A stretch of DNA of 64,000 nucleotides from Parastagonospora avenae f. sp. tritici 18332-5 (lineage: Eukaryota; Ascomycota; Dothideomycetes; Pleosporales; Phaeosphaeriaceae): positions 62,001 to 126,000 of the forward strand of contig JAFJTR010000009.1 of NCBI GenBank assembly GCA_022559985.1, in the 5' to 3' direction. Below are positions 10,142 to 20,434 of the stretch, in pieces. Position numbers and translations under genes: made by a program. Position 1 is the first letter of the stretch; each line of letters opens with the position of its first letter. The notes below the pieces were generated by a model. That model saw only the letters and a program-made list of their open reading frames with translations, was not told the origin of the DNA and ran no database searches.

Positions 10142-11013
10142 ATGGACCACACATCCGCCCATATCAACCCCGAACGGTTCGCGTCGAAGATGCCTAGTCC
10201 TTCTCACCGCCAAGCCGTATATAGAAAGACGCGCTTTGAGCGTGACGAGCGGGGCAAGCGTCTGATCAAGCTTTCGCAGCTCAATACCAAATCCGGACGT
10301 GATCTCGCGAGTTCATACACAGCTGCACAAATTGAGCCAGGTGCGCCCCCGAACTTTTCCCGCCCACGACCCAGTTTACATCGGAGAACTTCGTCTTGTA
10401 GCGAGAAGGGCTCTCCTAGGCCATATTACCAAGCTGACCAGACCCCAGCGAGTAGGGAGGTACTGACTCTGAAGCGTATATATTGTGCGCGTACACCGTC
10501 TGATCTAGACGCCCTACCGTCGCAGCGAGTTCGTCCCGAACCGTCACTTCTATCGATCGCTACCGACGATAGCGGGAGACATCAAATCGTGGCAAATCAT
10601 GCTCCACGTCCCGCCGTGTCACTGAAGCGGACACAGGCCATCCGCCGCCCCAGCACAGTACGTATCCGCCGTAAACCTGTAGCACCGAGTGCTCAGACCT
10701 CTGAAGACACTATGCGGGAAGTGCCCAGCACGCTACGTGTCTCCCACAAGCCTGTAGCACCGGTGCTGAGACCTCTGATGGCAATATGCGGGAGGTCATG
10801 GACGACGCTAGGGCAGATACTGCGCGGCGCTTCAGCTTTGAGAACAAGCCGGAGAAACTGACGCTGGGCCCAAAGACTGCTCATGTCCCGAGAAATAACG
10901 AGTATCTGCCTGTCAGCCTACCGCCGCGTCATGAGCCATGTCATGCAGGATATGTATACAAACCTGCGCAGACTTTTGATGAGATTCTGTGGCGGGTGGT
11001 GTATGCCGCTTAG
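10142..11013 (+). pseudogene. Frameshifted hypothetical gene with 25-codon tandem repeat
   Basis: From the ATG at 10142 the frame reads a basic, disordered protein (TRFERDERGKRLIKLSQLN) for about 200 codons. It contains two tandem copies of a 25-codon unit: copy 1 at 10649-10723 (75 nt) and copy 2 at 10724-10797 (74 nt). Copy 2 lacks one base after 10762, where copy 1 has CCGAGTGCT and copy 2 has CCGGTGCT. After the gap the homologous frame is the one that runs on to a stop at 11011-11013, with 75 further codons that read well (FSFENKPEKLTLGPKTAHVP). A one-base deletion in the second repeat is the simplest explanation. It could be a real mutation or an assembly error. I do not recognise the protein. 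Confidence 0.5.
10649..10797 (+). repeat. Two-copy coding tandem repeat, 75 bp unit
   Basis: Both copies share the encoded pattern PST(V/L)R..(R/H)KPVAP followed by (Q/E)TS..(T/N)MREV. The second copy is one base shorter and marks the frame break in the surrounding gene. Confidence 0.7.
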
Positions 11014-11249
11014 CGGTGACGCAGCTTTCAGTGTGTTGATCATACCTCGCGATCTCACTCTTATCCGTGCCGCACCAGGCGACATGGCATCCCAGCCGAT
11101 GACAATCGTAGCATTTCACAACCACACAATACACCAGTCCATCATGTCTTACATTTCGCATTTGTATAGCTGAATCTTGTATCCAAGCTGATTGATGTTG
11201 TACACATATGCAATAGTTGCTCGAGGAAACTGAATTACACAATAACACA

Positions 11250-11915
11250 CTAGGTGTCTGCTACAGGCAAAATTGATTTCACTATAGAAACCAGTCGAAC
11301 ATGAATTAATAGAGACTGATCCATGAATATTCCATGCGTCATTCCCTGACCGGGCTCAGACTCGAATTCTCGAGATTCATATCCTGAACCAACTCCCTCC
11401 ATCGCCTCTTTCAGTATGTTTCTCGCATGAGCAATAGCGTCGTCTTTTCGGAAAAAGCTAGCGGCGCGGCGATCAATGGTGCCTATGTTGAAATCCACCC
11501 TCCCTGGTTTGACGAATGAGTCGATGGTGTCTTCGTCTGTGAATTTGCGCTTTCTCTCTGTTATGTAGAACTCTGCCTCCGGCTGGAACACCGTCCAAAT
11601 CTCAAGAGGCTGTTGAGCAGTGGCGGACATGACAGCCTTTGCAACCTTTTCATTGAATTCCAGTCGCATAATGACCATTTTCCGAACCCCGTAAGGCACC
11701 GTGCGATCGCGTGTGCCTTTGGATACCGTGTTGAGTATATCCTCTAGCTCTTCGCTAGGGATTTGATGAACTTCCAGTATCTTTCTAAGGGGAAACATCT
11801 TCTCATCATCGTTGGCGTTGACATATGGTTCTTCTAGGGTCGAGCTTGACGGCGTACGAATTGCTACCCGTACAAGGCGGGGACTTACAGGGCGGGCAAT
11901 CGATGGCTAAGACAT
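11250..11915 (-). pseudogene. Hypothetical gene with early nonsense codon
   Basis: An intact frame runs from an internal ATG at 11798 to a stop at 11250 (182 codons). The same frame is open upstream and reads as protein (PRLVRVAIRTPSSSTLEEPY) to an ATG at 11915, but a TAG at 11907-11909 interrupts it at codon 3. A CAG-to-TAG change would account for the stop. The downstream part is hydrophilic with alternating charged segments (RKFTDEDTIDSFVKPGRVDF). Either the gene is inactivated, or translation starts at 11798 and the upstream part is leader. I do not recognise the protein. Confidence 0.45.
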
Positions 11916-13362
11916 TTGTGTGTTGAGTTTAGAAGTTAATATGGGCAAGTAAATTAGATTGCTAGTAACAAAGTCTACTTATCCAAAACGAAGCTTTTGT
12001 ACTCGCCAATGTGACTATCTCCTGTATGACACAGCTAGCGTTCTGAAGACATATTCAGATTGCAGAGGAGTCATTATTGGCGTTGAGCATGTTCTTGTTC
12101 TTGTGTTCTGCGTCATGACAAAAGTATCTCCTCGTGTCATACCAAGTAGAAATAGAACACGTCGCTTCTCCACTCTTATGCTCCTAATACGCGCTTGATA
12201 GTTCTTTTAAATCACCTAGCTGCTCTGTAAGATCTTGCAGTGAGCGGAATCGTTTTCGAAAATTCTCACACAATCTTACTGCTTTGCAAGTCCGATAGTG
12301 ATGTAATTACACAGCGACTCAAACGTGTGTCAATGTACGACTTAGTCTCACTAGGCAGCAGCAAAATTTGTGCCCGCTCTACACCTGCACGACATAGGCT
12401 AATAGTTTTTAGAGGTATGTGCATTATAAGCTTAGAGAAGCCCGGATATATGCGCAGCTCTAAGACACTATACCTAACTCTACTAGATATATTTGAATAC
12501 ATCTAGGCTACCACTTTACCTCTTCTCGTTCAGAAAGGGCGGGCACAAACTTCGCCGGCGCCTGGTGGTCTAGCTTAGGGCACGTAAAATTGCAGCATAT
12601 AATTCGTTATTTGAATATCTTGATTCCGGTATTCCAGGTTTTCCTATCTAGAGACATTGATCGTGTCAAACTCCTGTTAGTAGGCCTTGTACGATCGTAC
12701 GGGTGAATAACAACAACGAGGTTCTTCTGGTGACTGGTATTGGTATTGATTGATCTATGAACGTGGGTGCTACGAAGGTACACCTGAGTTCGGTCGCACG
12801 TCGGACCGAAGTAGGATCAAGGTGGGTATCTTGGGCAGCGTCGAGTATCTTGGATATGTACATCCCGACACTCCAGCCCTTCAAGAGTACATACCTAGGT
12901 AGCAAGCACGAACCATCCACTTTCTAACGGGTCCATAGTAGTTATAGAGACTCAGAGATACACAAGAATCTAGATTTATTGAAGGCCTTCTCACGCAAGT
13001 CGGTATGGTCAGAATCCCCCATGTCGGTCGCTTGCAATCAGATAAGTAGGCACATGCGCAGCGGTAACTCATATTCTTCAAATGTGTAGGTCATAGCTCG
13101 AGAGGGAAACACTTCTGGCGCCTCCCATACGTGTAGTCATACCAGTCATAAGCAATTACGTCCTGTTCTTGATATTTCAAGTTCCAATCTGAATATTGGA
13201 TCTCAGCTCTGTTGTCGGAAATTTGGTCCTACAGAACTCAATGACTCCAAGTGTCCTTTGTGCAACTGGGTGCTCGTGAAACAGTCAAAATTTGTAGGAC
13301 GGTACTAGTATATCTGAAACAAACCTGTAGTATTCTACGACTGAGGTTGTTTGCTGTATGTT
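11916..13362. other. Gene-poor, AT-rich stretch, 1.4 kb
   Basis: Six-frame reading gives only short frames without protein-like content. The sequence is noticeably AT-rich between 11930 and 12530 and again from 13080 to 13360. It looks like decayed DNA within the disrupted-gene island. I see no terminal repeats or transposase remnant. Confidence 0.4.
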
Positions 13363-14144
13363 TTACTTAGACCTAGCTTTTTTGACCATTACTACCATAC
13401 GACTTGCACCACTAGTCTCAGATACAACAACAACTCCATGCCGCAGCTCGTTTCCTGGATGTACGCAAACTTCCGTACCGAATCTTATGCCGGTGGTCTT
13501 CGACAGCAAGGCCTCCATATGGTCCGAAGCCTCATGTCTGCTGGTAAATGATGAGATAGGTATCCCTATGGGGCCTACATTGAAATTTCTACACCCTCTC
13601 TGATGATAGATTCGATGACACTCGCCGCGTTCCCTCCATTTACTTGGACCTCTTTACCTTTGGGCATATTTGGCTCGATAAAGATGCAGATCTGGACAGG
13701 CTTTCCTTCAGCATTCGTCCGCATTATTCTGTCGAGGAGAGTGTCGTCATACTAAAATTTTACTGTGATCATGTGCACAGTTCCTTTCGAACACATATCG
13801 GGGATGGTTTTGTCATTTGGGATCACCTTCCGTTCAATTTCCGGATATATGAAGTCCGAGACTATGTTTATGTGATTGATTTCGAATTCATGCTCAATCA
13901 AGGCATCCCTGAGGCGCACGAGATCTTGGGGATCCCCGGTGTTGAAAAATGGGCCTCCGAGCTTCGCAACATTCGAAGTGGGTGTGTCGTGGTAGAATAG
14001 CCATGCAATTGATGGCGCGCTGGATGGGTGGTAGATGTCATTGCGGCGTTTGAGCTTTGTATGCTTGGGTGTATGTGTAGTGTATGATGTGGTTTGATCG
14101 TTCTCTTTGAGTTTTGGGTTTACAATACAGTTTTCAATTAAAGC
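13363..14144 (-). pseudogene. Gene relic with one stop and one frameshift
   Basis: Reading the minus strand from 14144, 130 codons run without a stop and look like real protein (RRNDIYHPSSAPSIAWLFYH, DLVRLRDALIEHEFEINHIN). There is then a TAG at 13752-13754. The same frame resumes for 58 codons (LLDRIMRTNAEGKPVQICIF) to a stop at 13575. Around 13580 the protein-like reading passes to another frame (GPIGIPISSFTSRHEASDHM) and continues to a TAA at 13363. One C-to-T nonsense change and one missing base explain both breaks. There is no ATG at the upstream end, so the 5' part is also lost or lies in a missing exon. No family recognised. Confidence 0.45.
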
Positions 14145-14887
14145 TTATATACTGCAGATGTCGGTTGACCGGGTATTGGATGTGTACGCCCGCAGGCGTA
14201 CGCCAAAAGGTGAGCAGGCAAGATGATTCTGTTGATTACTTGACTACTGCCCTCTCTCTCCTTGCGGAGAAGGAGGGTTCTTATCTACATGTGGCCCCTT
14301 GGCGCACAGACTGTATTGAGCCGCAATTGCGCCGTGAATTAAGCCGTACTTGCGTACGGACAGCAGAAATGACTCTCAAATAAATGACTTTAAGCATTGA
14401 TCCGGTGACTGTTTGTGTGATTGGTAAAGTAAAGGATATTAGTCATCAGTATGAGCAATACAGCCCTGACGCTTTGCGTTGGGTCGGTTTTGGGCAATGA
14501 TGCAGAGTCATGATGAGAGTCATCAACTCTGAGCATAAGCTGAGGCATGACTATGGCGTTGCAACTCCGACAATGGCTTAATCTGGCTCTAGTCACTCAC
14601 ACTCACATGCGCGAAAACTAGTATAGAGTGTTGCCCATCAATTAATTCTAAGGATTCAAAACCGCCACCCTCCACTGTCTACATTCAGAAGCCCGGCCTA
14701 TAATTCAGATCATACCCCATTCCAACATGGCTAGCGTAGACCAAGTCACAGACAATAATATCATCAGGATAGAAACCGGGAACATCACGGGAAAAGCTAC
14801 ATACGTCGATGGACCTTTTATAATCGACCCCCATGGCTTGCTTCTTATCCGCGGTGCACTTGCTTTCCGTGGGCTAGATGCACCCAG
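14145..14887. other. Intergenic, 743 bp
   Basis: A small inverted repeat is visible (GTGTACGCCCGC with GGCGTACGCC near 14180-14205). An 89-codon plus-strand open frame (14114-14383) has no support. Nothing else is evident. Confidence 0.35.
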
Positions 14888-15682
14888 TTACGACAAGTCT
14901 CTCGTAGCGTTCTCCGCCGCCGCATCACCATTCGCAAAGTTAATTGCCTCGATCATGTAGTTAGCCGAATGGTTCATAACCTGGTAGCGTAGCACGTACT
15001 TCAACTCCTCGCCCTTTGACGTGCGGGACTTCCACTGCAGGAACGCGACGTCGGACCAATGCTTGAGGTCTGAGATGGTGGCATCGGTGCGGGATGAGTC
15101 AGCAGCAGCTGCGCGGGGCGAGTAATTATCGTAGGCTACTATGATGCCGTCTTTGGGGTTGATGACCTGTTTGAAGTATGCGGCAGATGGCGGGATGCTG
15201 CAATCTTCCGAACCCCAGTTCTCTAGGAGTAGGTCGTGGGTTATAGCTATGCTTGAGCTGGAGCTTTCAGGCTCGGCTTCGTTGTCGTCATTCGGAGGAC
15301 TGGCAAAGCACAGGTCCAACCCGAGACTCTCGAGGGCTACACTGATTTTGAGAATGGTCAGAGATTACTCGTTAGGCGCGGACAAATCTTCAATTTAGTC
15401 GAAGGAGCTGAGGAGATGGACGGATTGGAAGATGCTTTCGGCATTTGCTTGCGGTGGAGCGAACATCTGGCCAGCTGTAGCCGAGTCAGCAAGCATCATC
15501 TGATACAATTTGATACCTTTAGGAAGCATCTTGTCGAATAGGTAGAACTGATCATGTTTGAGACCATCGATAAGCCTCTCTCGAAGTGTGTCGTCGAACT
15601 GAGCTTCAGTGGATTGATTCACATTTGTAGCGGCTCCAGTGGCAACCACCAAGGGCTGGTTGAGAGCCTGAGAGTCGGCCAT
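14888..15682 (-). pseudogene. Hypothetical gene with two in-frame TAA stops
   Basis: From an ATG at 15682 (MADSQALNQPLVV) one reading frame extends for 265 codons to a stop at 14888. It is broken by TAA at 15395-15397 and TAA at 15365-15367, ten codons apart. The reading is protein-like before (QFYLFDKMLPKGIKLYQMML), between, and after them (ILKISVALESLGLDLCFASP). No GT...AG intron removing both stops fits. Each TAA is one C-to-T step from CAA (Gln). I take this as a gene inactivated by C-to-T mutation, probably RIP. The protein is not recognised; it has a Ser/Glu-rich central linker. Confidence 0.55.
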
Positions 15683-16249
15683 TGAGAATGCAGCTGCTGG
15701 TTACTGGAGAAAGTTACAACATGGTAGAGTTTTTCTTCAGTCGGAGGGATTTCACCGCAAGTGGGCATTGTGCCAGTGCATTATATTCTCACAATGAGTC
15801 GGACGACGTACTACTTGTCGAGTGAAGTCATGCGCCATGTCAACCCTCGATATGTCTCAAGTCAAACATCGACATACAGCAGGCACACATGACTGCCTAA
15901 ATTCATTAAAGTCGTGAGCCATCAACGCAGCCGAACTCTCAGTCATAGATATCTGCATCGACACTCTCTAAATTCTCGATCACACAACATTGCTCCATGC
16001 AGTCCAGAGCTTCCCCGAAGTAATCGAGTGAGACACCCTCTTAAACCTAAAATCCAGCTCTTTTATGTCTTCGAAGTCTCTGAATAAAGAAAGGCGACAC
16101 CAAAAATACCGAGAAAGTAAGTCCATGATTCTTTTGTGCGCTGCACAGAACCTCGAAAGCACTAAGACATGTTCAAGATGGCTTCATCTGAGTTCCCTAC
16201 TTCTGTATATAAATACCTCGCACTTCTGCTCACACTGCTCTATCCCACG
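15683..16249. other. Intergenic, 567 bp
   Basis: Upstream flank of the two-stop pseudogene. No gene, RNA or repeat recognised. Confidence 0.35.
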
Positions 16250-17200
16250 TGACACAATTCTTCTCTCAAAATGGACGCCGTGGGAATGGCCTGGTGCTCT
16301 GTCCGCCTGTCCAAAGACTTGATGCTGAACACCAATGTCTTTTCCCTCCAAAGCCGCAGCAGCTTCGAGCGATGGCTCAGAGTGTGATCATGTCTTTCGC
16401 AAATGCTACCCAAGTCGCGTCTCAAAAATCCCATACCGCAGAAAGCCATGTTGCTCGGTTGCTCCTCCACACGGTTCAAAACCAACGAGAAGCATGTCCT
16501 GATTTCCCGTCTCGTGGGCTCGAGCAGTAAAAATATCCCTTTGACCTAAGAGTCTTCTTTTGTACAACAATCACACTCGTGTCTTTCCACTAGAAGGAGC
16601 TAACGGAAAGAATCATGTTTGCGCTCTCGCGCTTCCAAAAAGAAGTAACCTAGCTCTCTGTGTCTTCCCCCCTGGAAAGCCCTACGAGGCAACGCAACTA
16701 AAACGCATCCAAAAATAGAAGTCTGACGGTTGATGTCCCTCAGGAACAGTCAAGAACTGAGTTCACACCAGGTCATGACTCTCTGTCTTCTGCTGGTGGT
16801 GTCCAAAAATACGTCTTCAATGCATCCATGGTTCCGCCGCGCTTCTCCCGCCTTTTCCTGGATTGAGGTATATTAACCCCTCGAATACCCCTCTTCCTTG
16901 CTCTCCTACATCCCCACACCTTTTTCCAAAAGTCCGAGAAGAGCTCGCGAGATTCTATGTTTGTGCTCTCCTGCTTTCCAAAAATCCTCTAAGAGCAACA
17001 AATCTGTCTCCTCCAAAAACGCGAACAGTTCGCCATCATGCTTTGAAAAGTCCTAAAAAGGCCCAAGGATAAACAGATGGTTCTGTCCTGCTGCCTTTCA
17101 AATCGCCGAGAGATGGAGGCTATGTCTGTCTTCTCTCCAAAAGTCCCCAAGGATCGATATCATGCCTCCACATAAAACAATGCCCAAACGTATTCTGCTA
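16250..17200. repeat. Degenerate repeat array, non-coding
   Basis: A motif of the type TG(T)CTTTCTCCAAAA(A/G)TCC recurs about a dozen times in 950 bp with variable spacing. The clearest pair is GTTTGCGCTCTCGCGCTTCC at 16617 and GTTTGTGCTCTCCTGCTTTC at 16959, both followed by CAAAA or AAAA. Weaker copies lie near 16336, 16393, 16665, 16800, 16926, 17014 and 17127. No frame is open across the array. It may be a decayed minisatellite or transposon remnant. Confidence 0.45.
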
Positions 17201-17738
17201 GTGAGCGTGTGCCAAAGTCACTCAGATGCTCCACGCATGACGGTCGTTTTCCAAATCCACGCACCAAAAAGCACCACAAGTGGCTACATGTGTTTCGTCT
17301 ACATGTGTATAGTAACTCACGCATGAGTATTGAGTCTTCTGCACACCAGCGAATCCTGTCCAGCACCACCAAAGTTTGGTATGACTCGTCGCATCAGCAT
17401 TGTCGGCTCCACTGTTTGCGTCAGAAAACTGGCGACAGAAGGAGTGAGAGTACTGAGGCAATGGGCAGACTTCGAAGTGGAAGCGATGATGATGATGATC
17501 ATCATCATCAGCATCAAATATTTGGCAACGAAGCTCATCATGCAAGCCCTACCACCACGACACCACAATCATCCACACAACGTCAATTAAGGTAGCAGCA
17601 AAATCATGATTCTTTACACTAAATACATGTCATGTCGCCCAACCTAATTCACCGCACGCTCGCTCGGCGCGCACAATCACAACCATCTATAGGCCTTGCA
17701 AGCCTTGTCAGCGCGCTCGGCGTTCTGTAGACGAAAGC
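17201..17738. other. 3' flank of LSC2, with a simple-sequence palindrome
   Basis: It contains GATGATGATGATCATCATCATC (22 bp, near 17486-17508), a perfect inverted repeat built from GAT triplets. No gene recognised. Confidence 0.4.
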
Positions 17739-19369
17739 TTAAATACCAAGAGTGAATTCGACACCGACGTCAATGTCACGGGCCATCTTGACGACCTTGG
17801 AGAACTGGACAGACTTCTCGGCGGCGGCTTGTAGGTCGTCGATAGAGAAGATCTTGAGGCCTGAGTCGTTGAGCTGTGATGTGTTAGTAATGCATCATTT
17901 CGCATTTTAAAGGTTTTACGTACCAGCTTGTGTGCCGCCTCCATGTTGGTACCCTGCAATCTCGCAATGACGGGTGTCTTGAGGTTCATCTGCTGGACGA
18001 CCTGGATCAGACCCTGGGCGATGGCGTCACACCTGACGATACCACCGAAGATGTTGACGAAAATGGCAGTGACCTTGGGGTCGGATGTGATAAGGTCGAA
18101 AGCCTGGCGAATAGCCTCGGGTGTGGCACCGCCTCCAACGTCCAAGAAGTTAGCGGGCGAACCGCCGTTCAGCTTGATGATGTCCATGGTGGCCATGGCA
18201 AGACCGGCACCGTTGACGAGGCAGCCAATGTCTCCGTCAAGCTTGATAAAGTTCAGTCCGACCTTAGCGGCCTTGACCTCATCGGGGTCCTCCTGGGTGA
18301 AATCCCTCCACTCAAAGACCTCCTTCTGACGGAAGTCGGCGTTGTCGTCAAATCCGAGCTTGGCGTCCATGGCGAGAACCTGGTGGTCGGTGGTCTCAGA
18401 CAGGGGGTTGATCTCGATCTGGGTAGCGTCCTTCTCCATGAAGACCTTGTACAGCTTCTGGATGGTGTCCTTGGCATCTTCGATGCATTGCTCTGAAAAG
18501 CCAAGCTCGGTAGCGATAGTGCGGGCGATTTCGTCGGTAACACCAACGTGGATGTCAATGGGGGTGGTGATGATAGCCTCGGGGGTCTCCTTTGCGACAG
18601 TCTCGATATCCATGCCACCCTGCGACGAGGCAACAATGACGGGGCCTTGGGATCCACGGTCCATTAGGATGGCGAGGTAAAATTCACGGCGCGCAAACTT
18701 GCGCTCGACAATGAAGACGGCGTTGCAGAGACGACCAGCGGCTCCGGTTTGCTTGGTGATCAGCTTGTGGCCGATCATCTGGTCTGCGAGGATGGAGGCC
18801 TCGCGGGGACTATATGTTGTGGTCAGATTTCGAGCGCGGTGTTGTCGGTGTAGTAGGTAGCATACGAGTAGACGACTCTGACACCACCCTTGAAGCCGTT
18901 GTCAAAGGTACCCTTTCCACGACCTCCAGCGAGAACCTGGGCCTTGATAACGGCATCGTCACCGCCTGCGCGCATTAGCTTCGACATGCCATATAGCCCT
19001 CCAGAATGGCGTACCGATGCTCTTAGCAACCTGCTCGGCCTCTGCTGCGTTGGTCGCAACACCACCCTTGGGCACGCCAATGCCGTACTGGACCCTGGTT
19101 AGCCTTTTGTGTTCCCGTGTCCATCTTCTACACCGCGGGAGTGCGTACCGATTCGAGCAGCGCGGCAGACCTGTATTCGTGGATCGACAGACATCTCCGT
19201 TGCTGAACTGCAGAGCGCTTCACTGTGTTCTGCCGCGACGTGTCAGCATTCCCTCCCAATTGCGATACACCCTGCGTAAGAGGCTTTTTGAACTTGGCGG
19301 AGTTGCGGTGGGACATACGGCAGCGCGGAGGGCTTGGGCCAGCGGCCGAGCGCGGGCGAGGTTGTACAT
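17739..19369 (-). CDS. LSC2: Succinyl-CoA ligase (ADP-forming) beta subunit, mitochondrial
   Basis: Six exons (19319-19369, 19149-19229, 19015-19087, 18866-18965, 17924-18809, 17739-17873) close to 441 aa. The presequence begins MYNLARARPLAQALRAA. The mature protein starts around CLSIHEYRSAALLES, a signature of this subunit. The ATP-grasp fold carries VIKAQVLAGGRGKGTF (nucleotide-binding lysine and Gly loop) and GGVRVVYS. Downstream are EINPLSE, the phosphate-binding NGAGLAMATMD, FLDVGGGATPE and FVNIFGGIVRCD. The enzyme makes ATP from succinyl-CoA in the TCA cycle, as a heterodimer with the alpha subunit (LSC1, not in this window). Introns are 49-89 nt with GTACGC, GTATGC or GTATGT donors. 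It is divergent from the neighbouring DUF3245-type gene. Confidence 0.95.
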
Positions 19370-19590
19370 GATGTCTGATCTGGCAGACACACGACGGGTA
19401 TACGGAGAGGGGAGAGAGGTGACGTTGGAGCTGGGGCAGGAGCTGCTGCTGTTGCTGCTTCACGAGGTTGTTGCGGACGTCTCTAGCGCGCCGAGAATTT
19501 ACCGGGTCGCTCCTTCCTCGAAAATGTCGCGGCCGGGAACATTCAATTTGGACCCCAGCTTGCTTGACTGAACACGAAAAGTCGCGCAGA
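19370..19590. promoter_or_regulatory. Divergent promoter, LSC2 / DUF3245-type gene
   Basis: These 221 bp between two divergent start codons must hold both promoters. It includes a run of CTG/GCT-type triplets near 19440-19460. No defined motif was identified. Confidence 0.4.
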
Positions 19591-20378
19591 ATGTCCATGA
19601 GGGCTGATGAGGGCGACATACTCGCAAATAGACTCAACCTTGGACTTGCAAAGAATCAGAAGCTGCTAGCATCCTGGATGGGCACAGAGCCAGATGCGCA
19701 GCCAAAAAATGACGACCCAAAAATTGAGGAAGAAAACAATGAGCTAAAGCAAGATTTCTTTGGCCACGACCGGTATGTCCTGTATGGCGAAAATGTTGAT
19801 CATTCACTAAACTACATAGGCTTGGCGTTGGTGGTGTACTACCCAAAGAGATCGCGGATGGAAGCTTCACTAGGCGGACCGTCACATCAAATGACAAACT
19901 CTTAGAGCAGCTCATCGGCAGGAAGAAAGCCAAAGCTCACATAGCTGCGAAGCTTCAAGCTGAACGATCAGGTGCCCAGCCACAGTCTAAGCCCGGCAAA
20001 AGAGAGGTTGCAAAAAAGGATGAGAGCGAAGATGAGGAAGAGGGACGAGCGGCTACATTCAAGTCTAAAAGGAGAAAAGTTACAAAGACCAAGCCTGTGC
20101 CTGTATCAGACGACGAGGGCGATCTGGAGCAAGATGCTTTGAAAGAAGCAGCACAAGATGAACCCACGCAAGACGAAGAGCAACCACAACCAACAGAAGC
20201 ATCACCGCCTACCAAGAAATTCTACGACGACGTCGAACTGGAACCCGTCGCCAAGAAGAAAAAAGCAATCCCAAGCAGAAGCAAAGCAAAACCAACCAGC
20301 TACCTAGACGAACTCCTCTCCGAGCGCTCGAAAAAGAAGCAAAACAAGACCAAAAACAAATCCGGCACAGAGTCATAA
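19591..20378 (+). CDS. Small nuclear-type protein, DUF3245-like
   Basis: Exons 19591-19772 and 19820-20378 (47-nt intron, TA/GTATGT-type donor, CACTAAACTACATAG end) give 246 aa. The N-terminus has DILANRLNLGLAKNQKLLASW, the helix typical of the DUF3245 family. GVGGVLPKEIADGSFTRRT follows the intron, and then an amphipathic segment ending IGRKKAKAHIAAKL. The second half is very acidic and basic in alternation, with several KKKK/RRK clusters that could be nuclear or nucleolar localisation signals. No catalytic motif. Function unknown; family assignment is from memory of its N-terminal helix. Confidence 0.75.
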
Positions 20379-20434
20379 TTTCGACATAGGAAAAAATAGC
20401 GTTTGACTTTGAGCATTTATAATATGGTACCCAT

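Noticed and set aside
13644..14000. 118-codon plus-strand open frame
   Set aside because: It lies antisense to a longer, more protein-like minus-strand reading and has an aromatic-rich, atypical composition.
17486..17508. GAT/ATC palindrome as a regulatory hairpin or terminator
   Set aside because: It is simple triplet repeat sequence; no gene end or promoter is near enough to give it a role.
19017..19571. 184-codon plus-strand open frame across the LSC2 5' exons
   Set aside because: Fully antisense to well-supported LSC2 exons.
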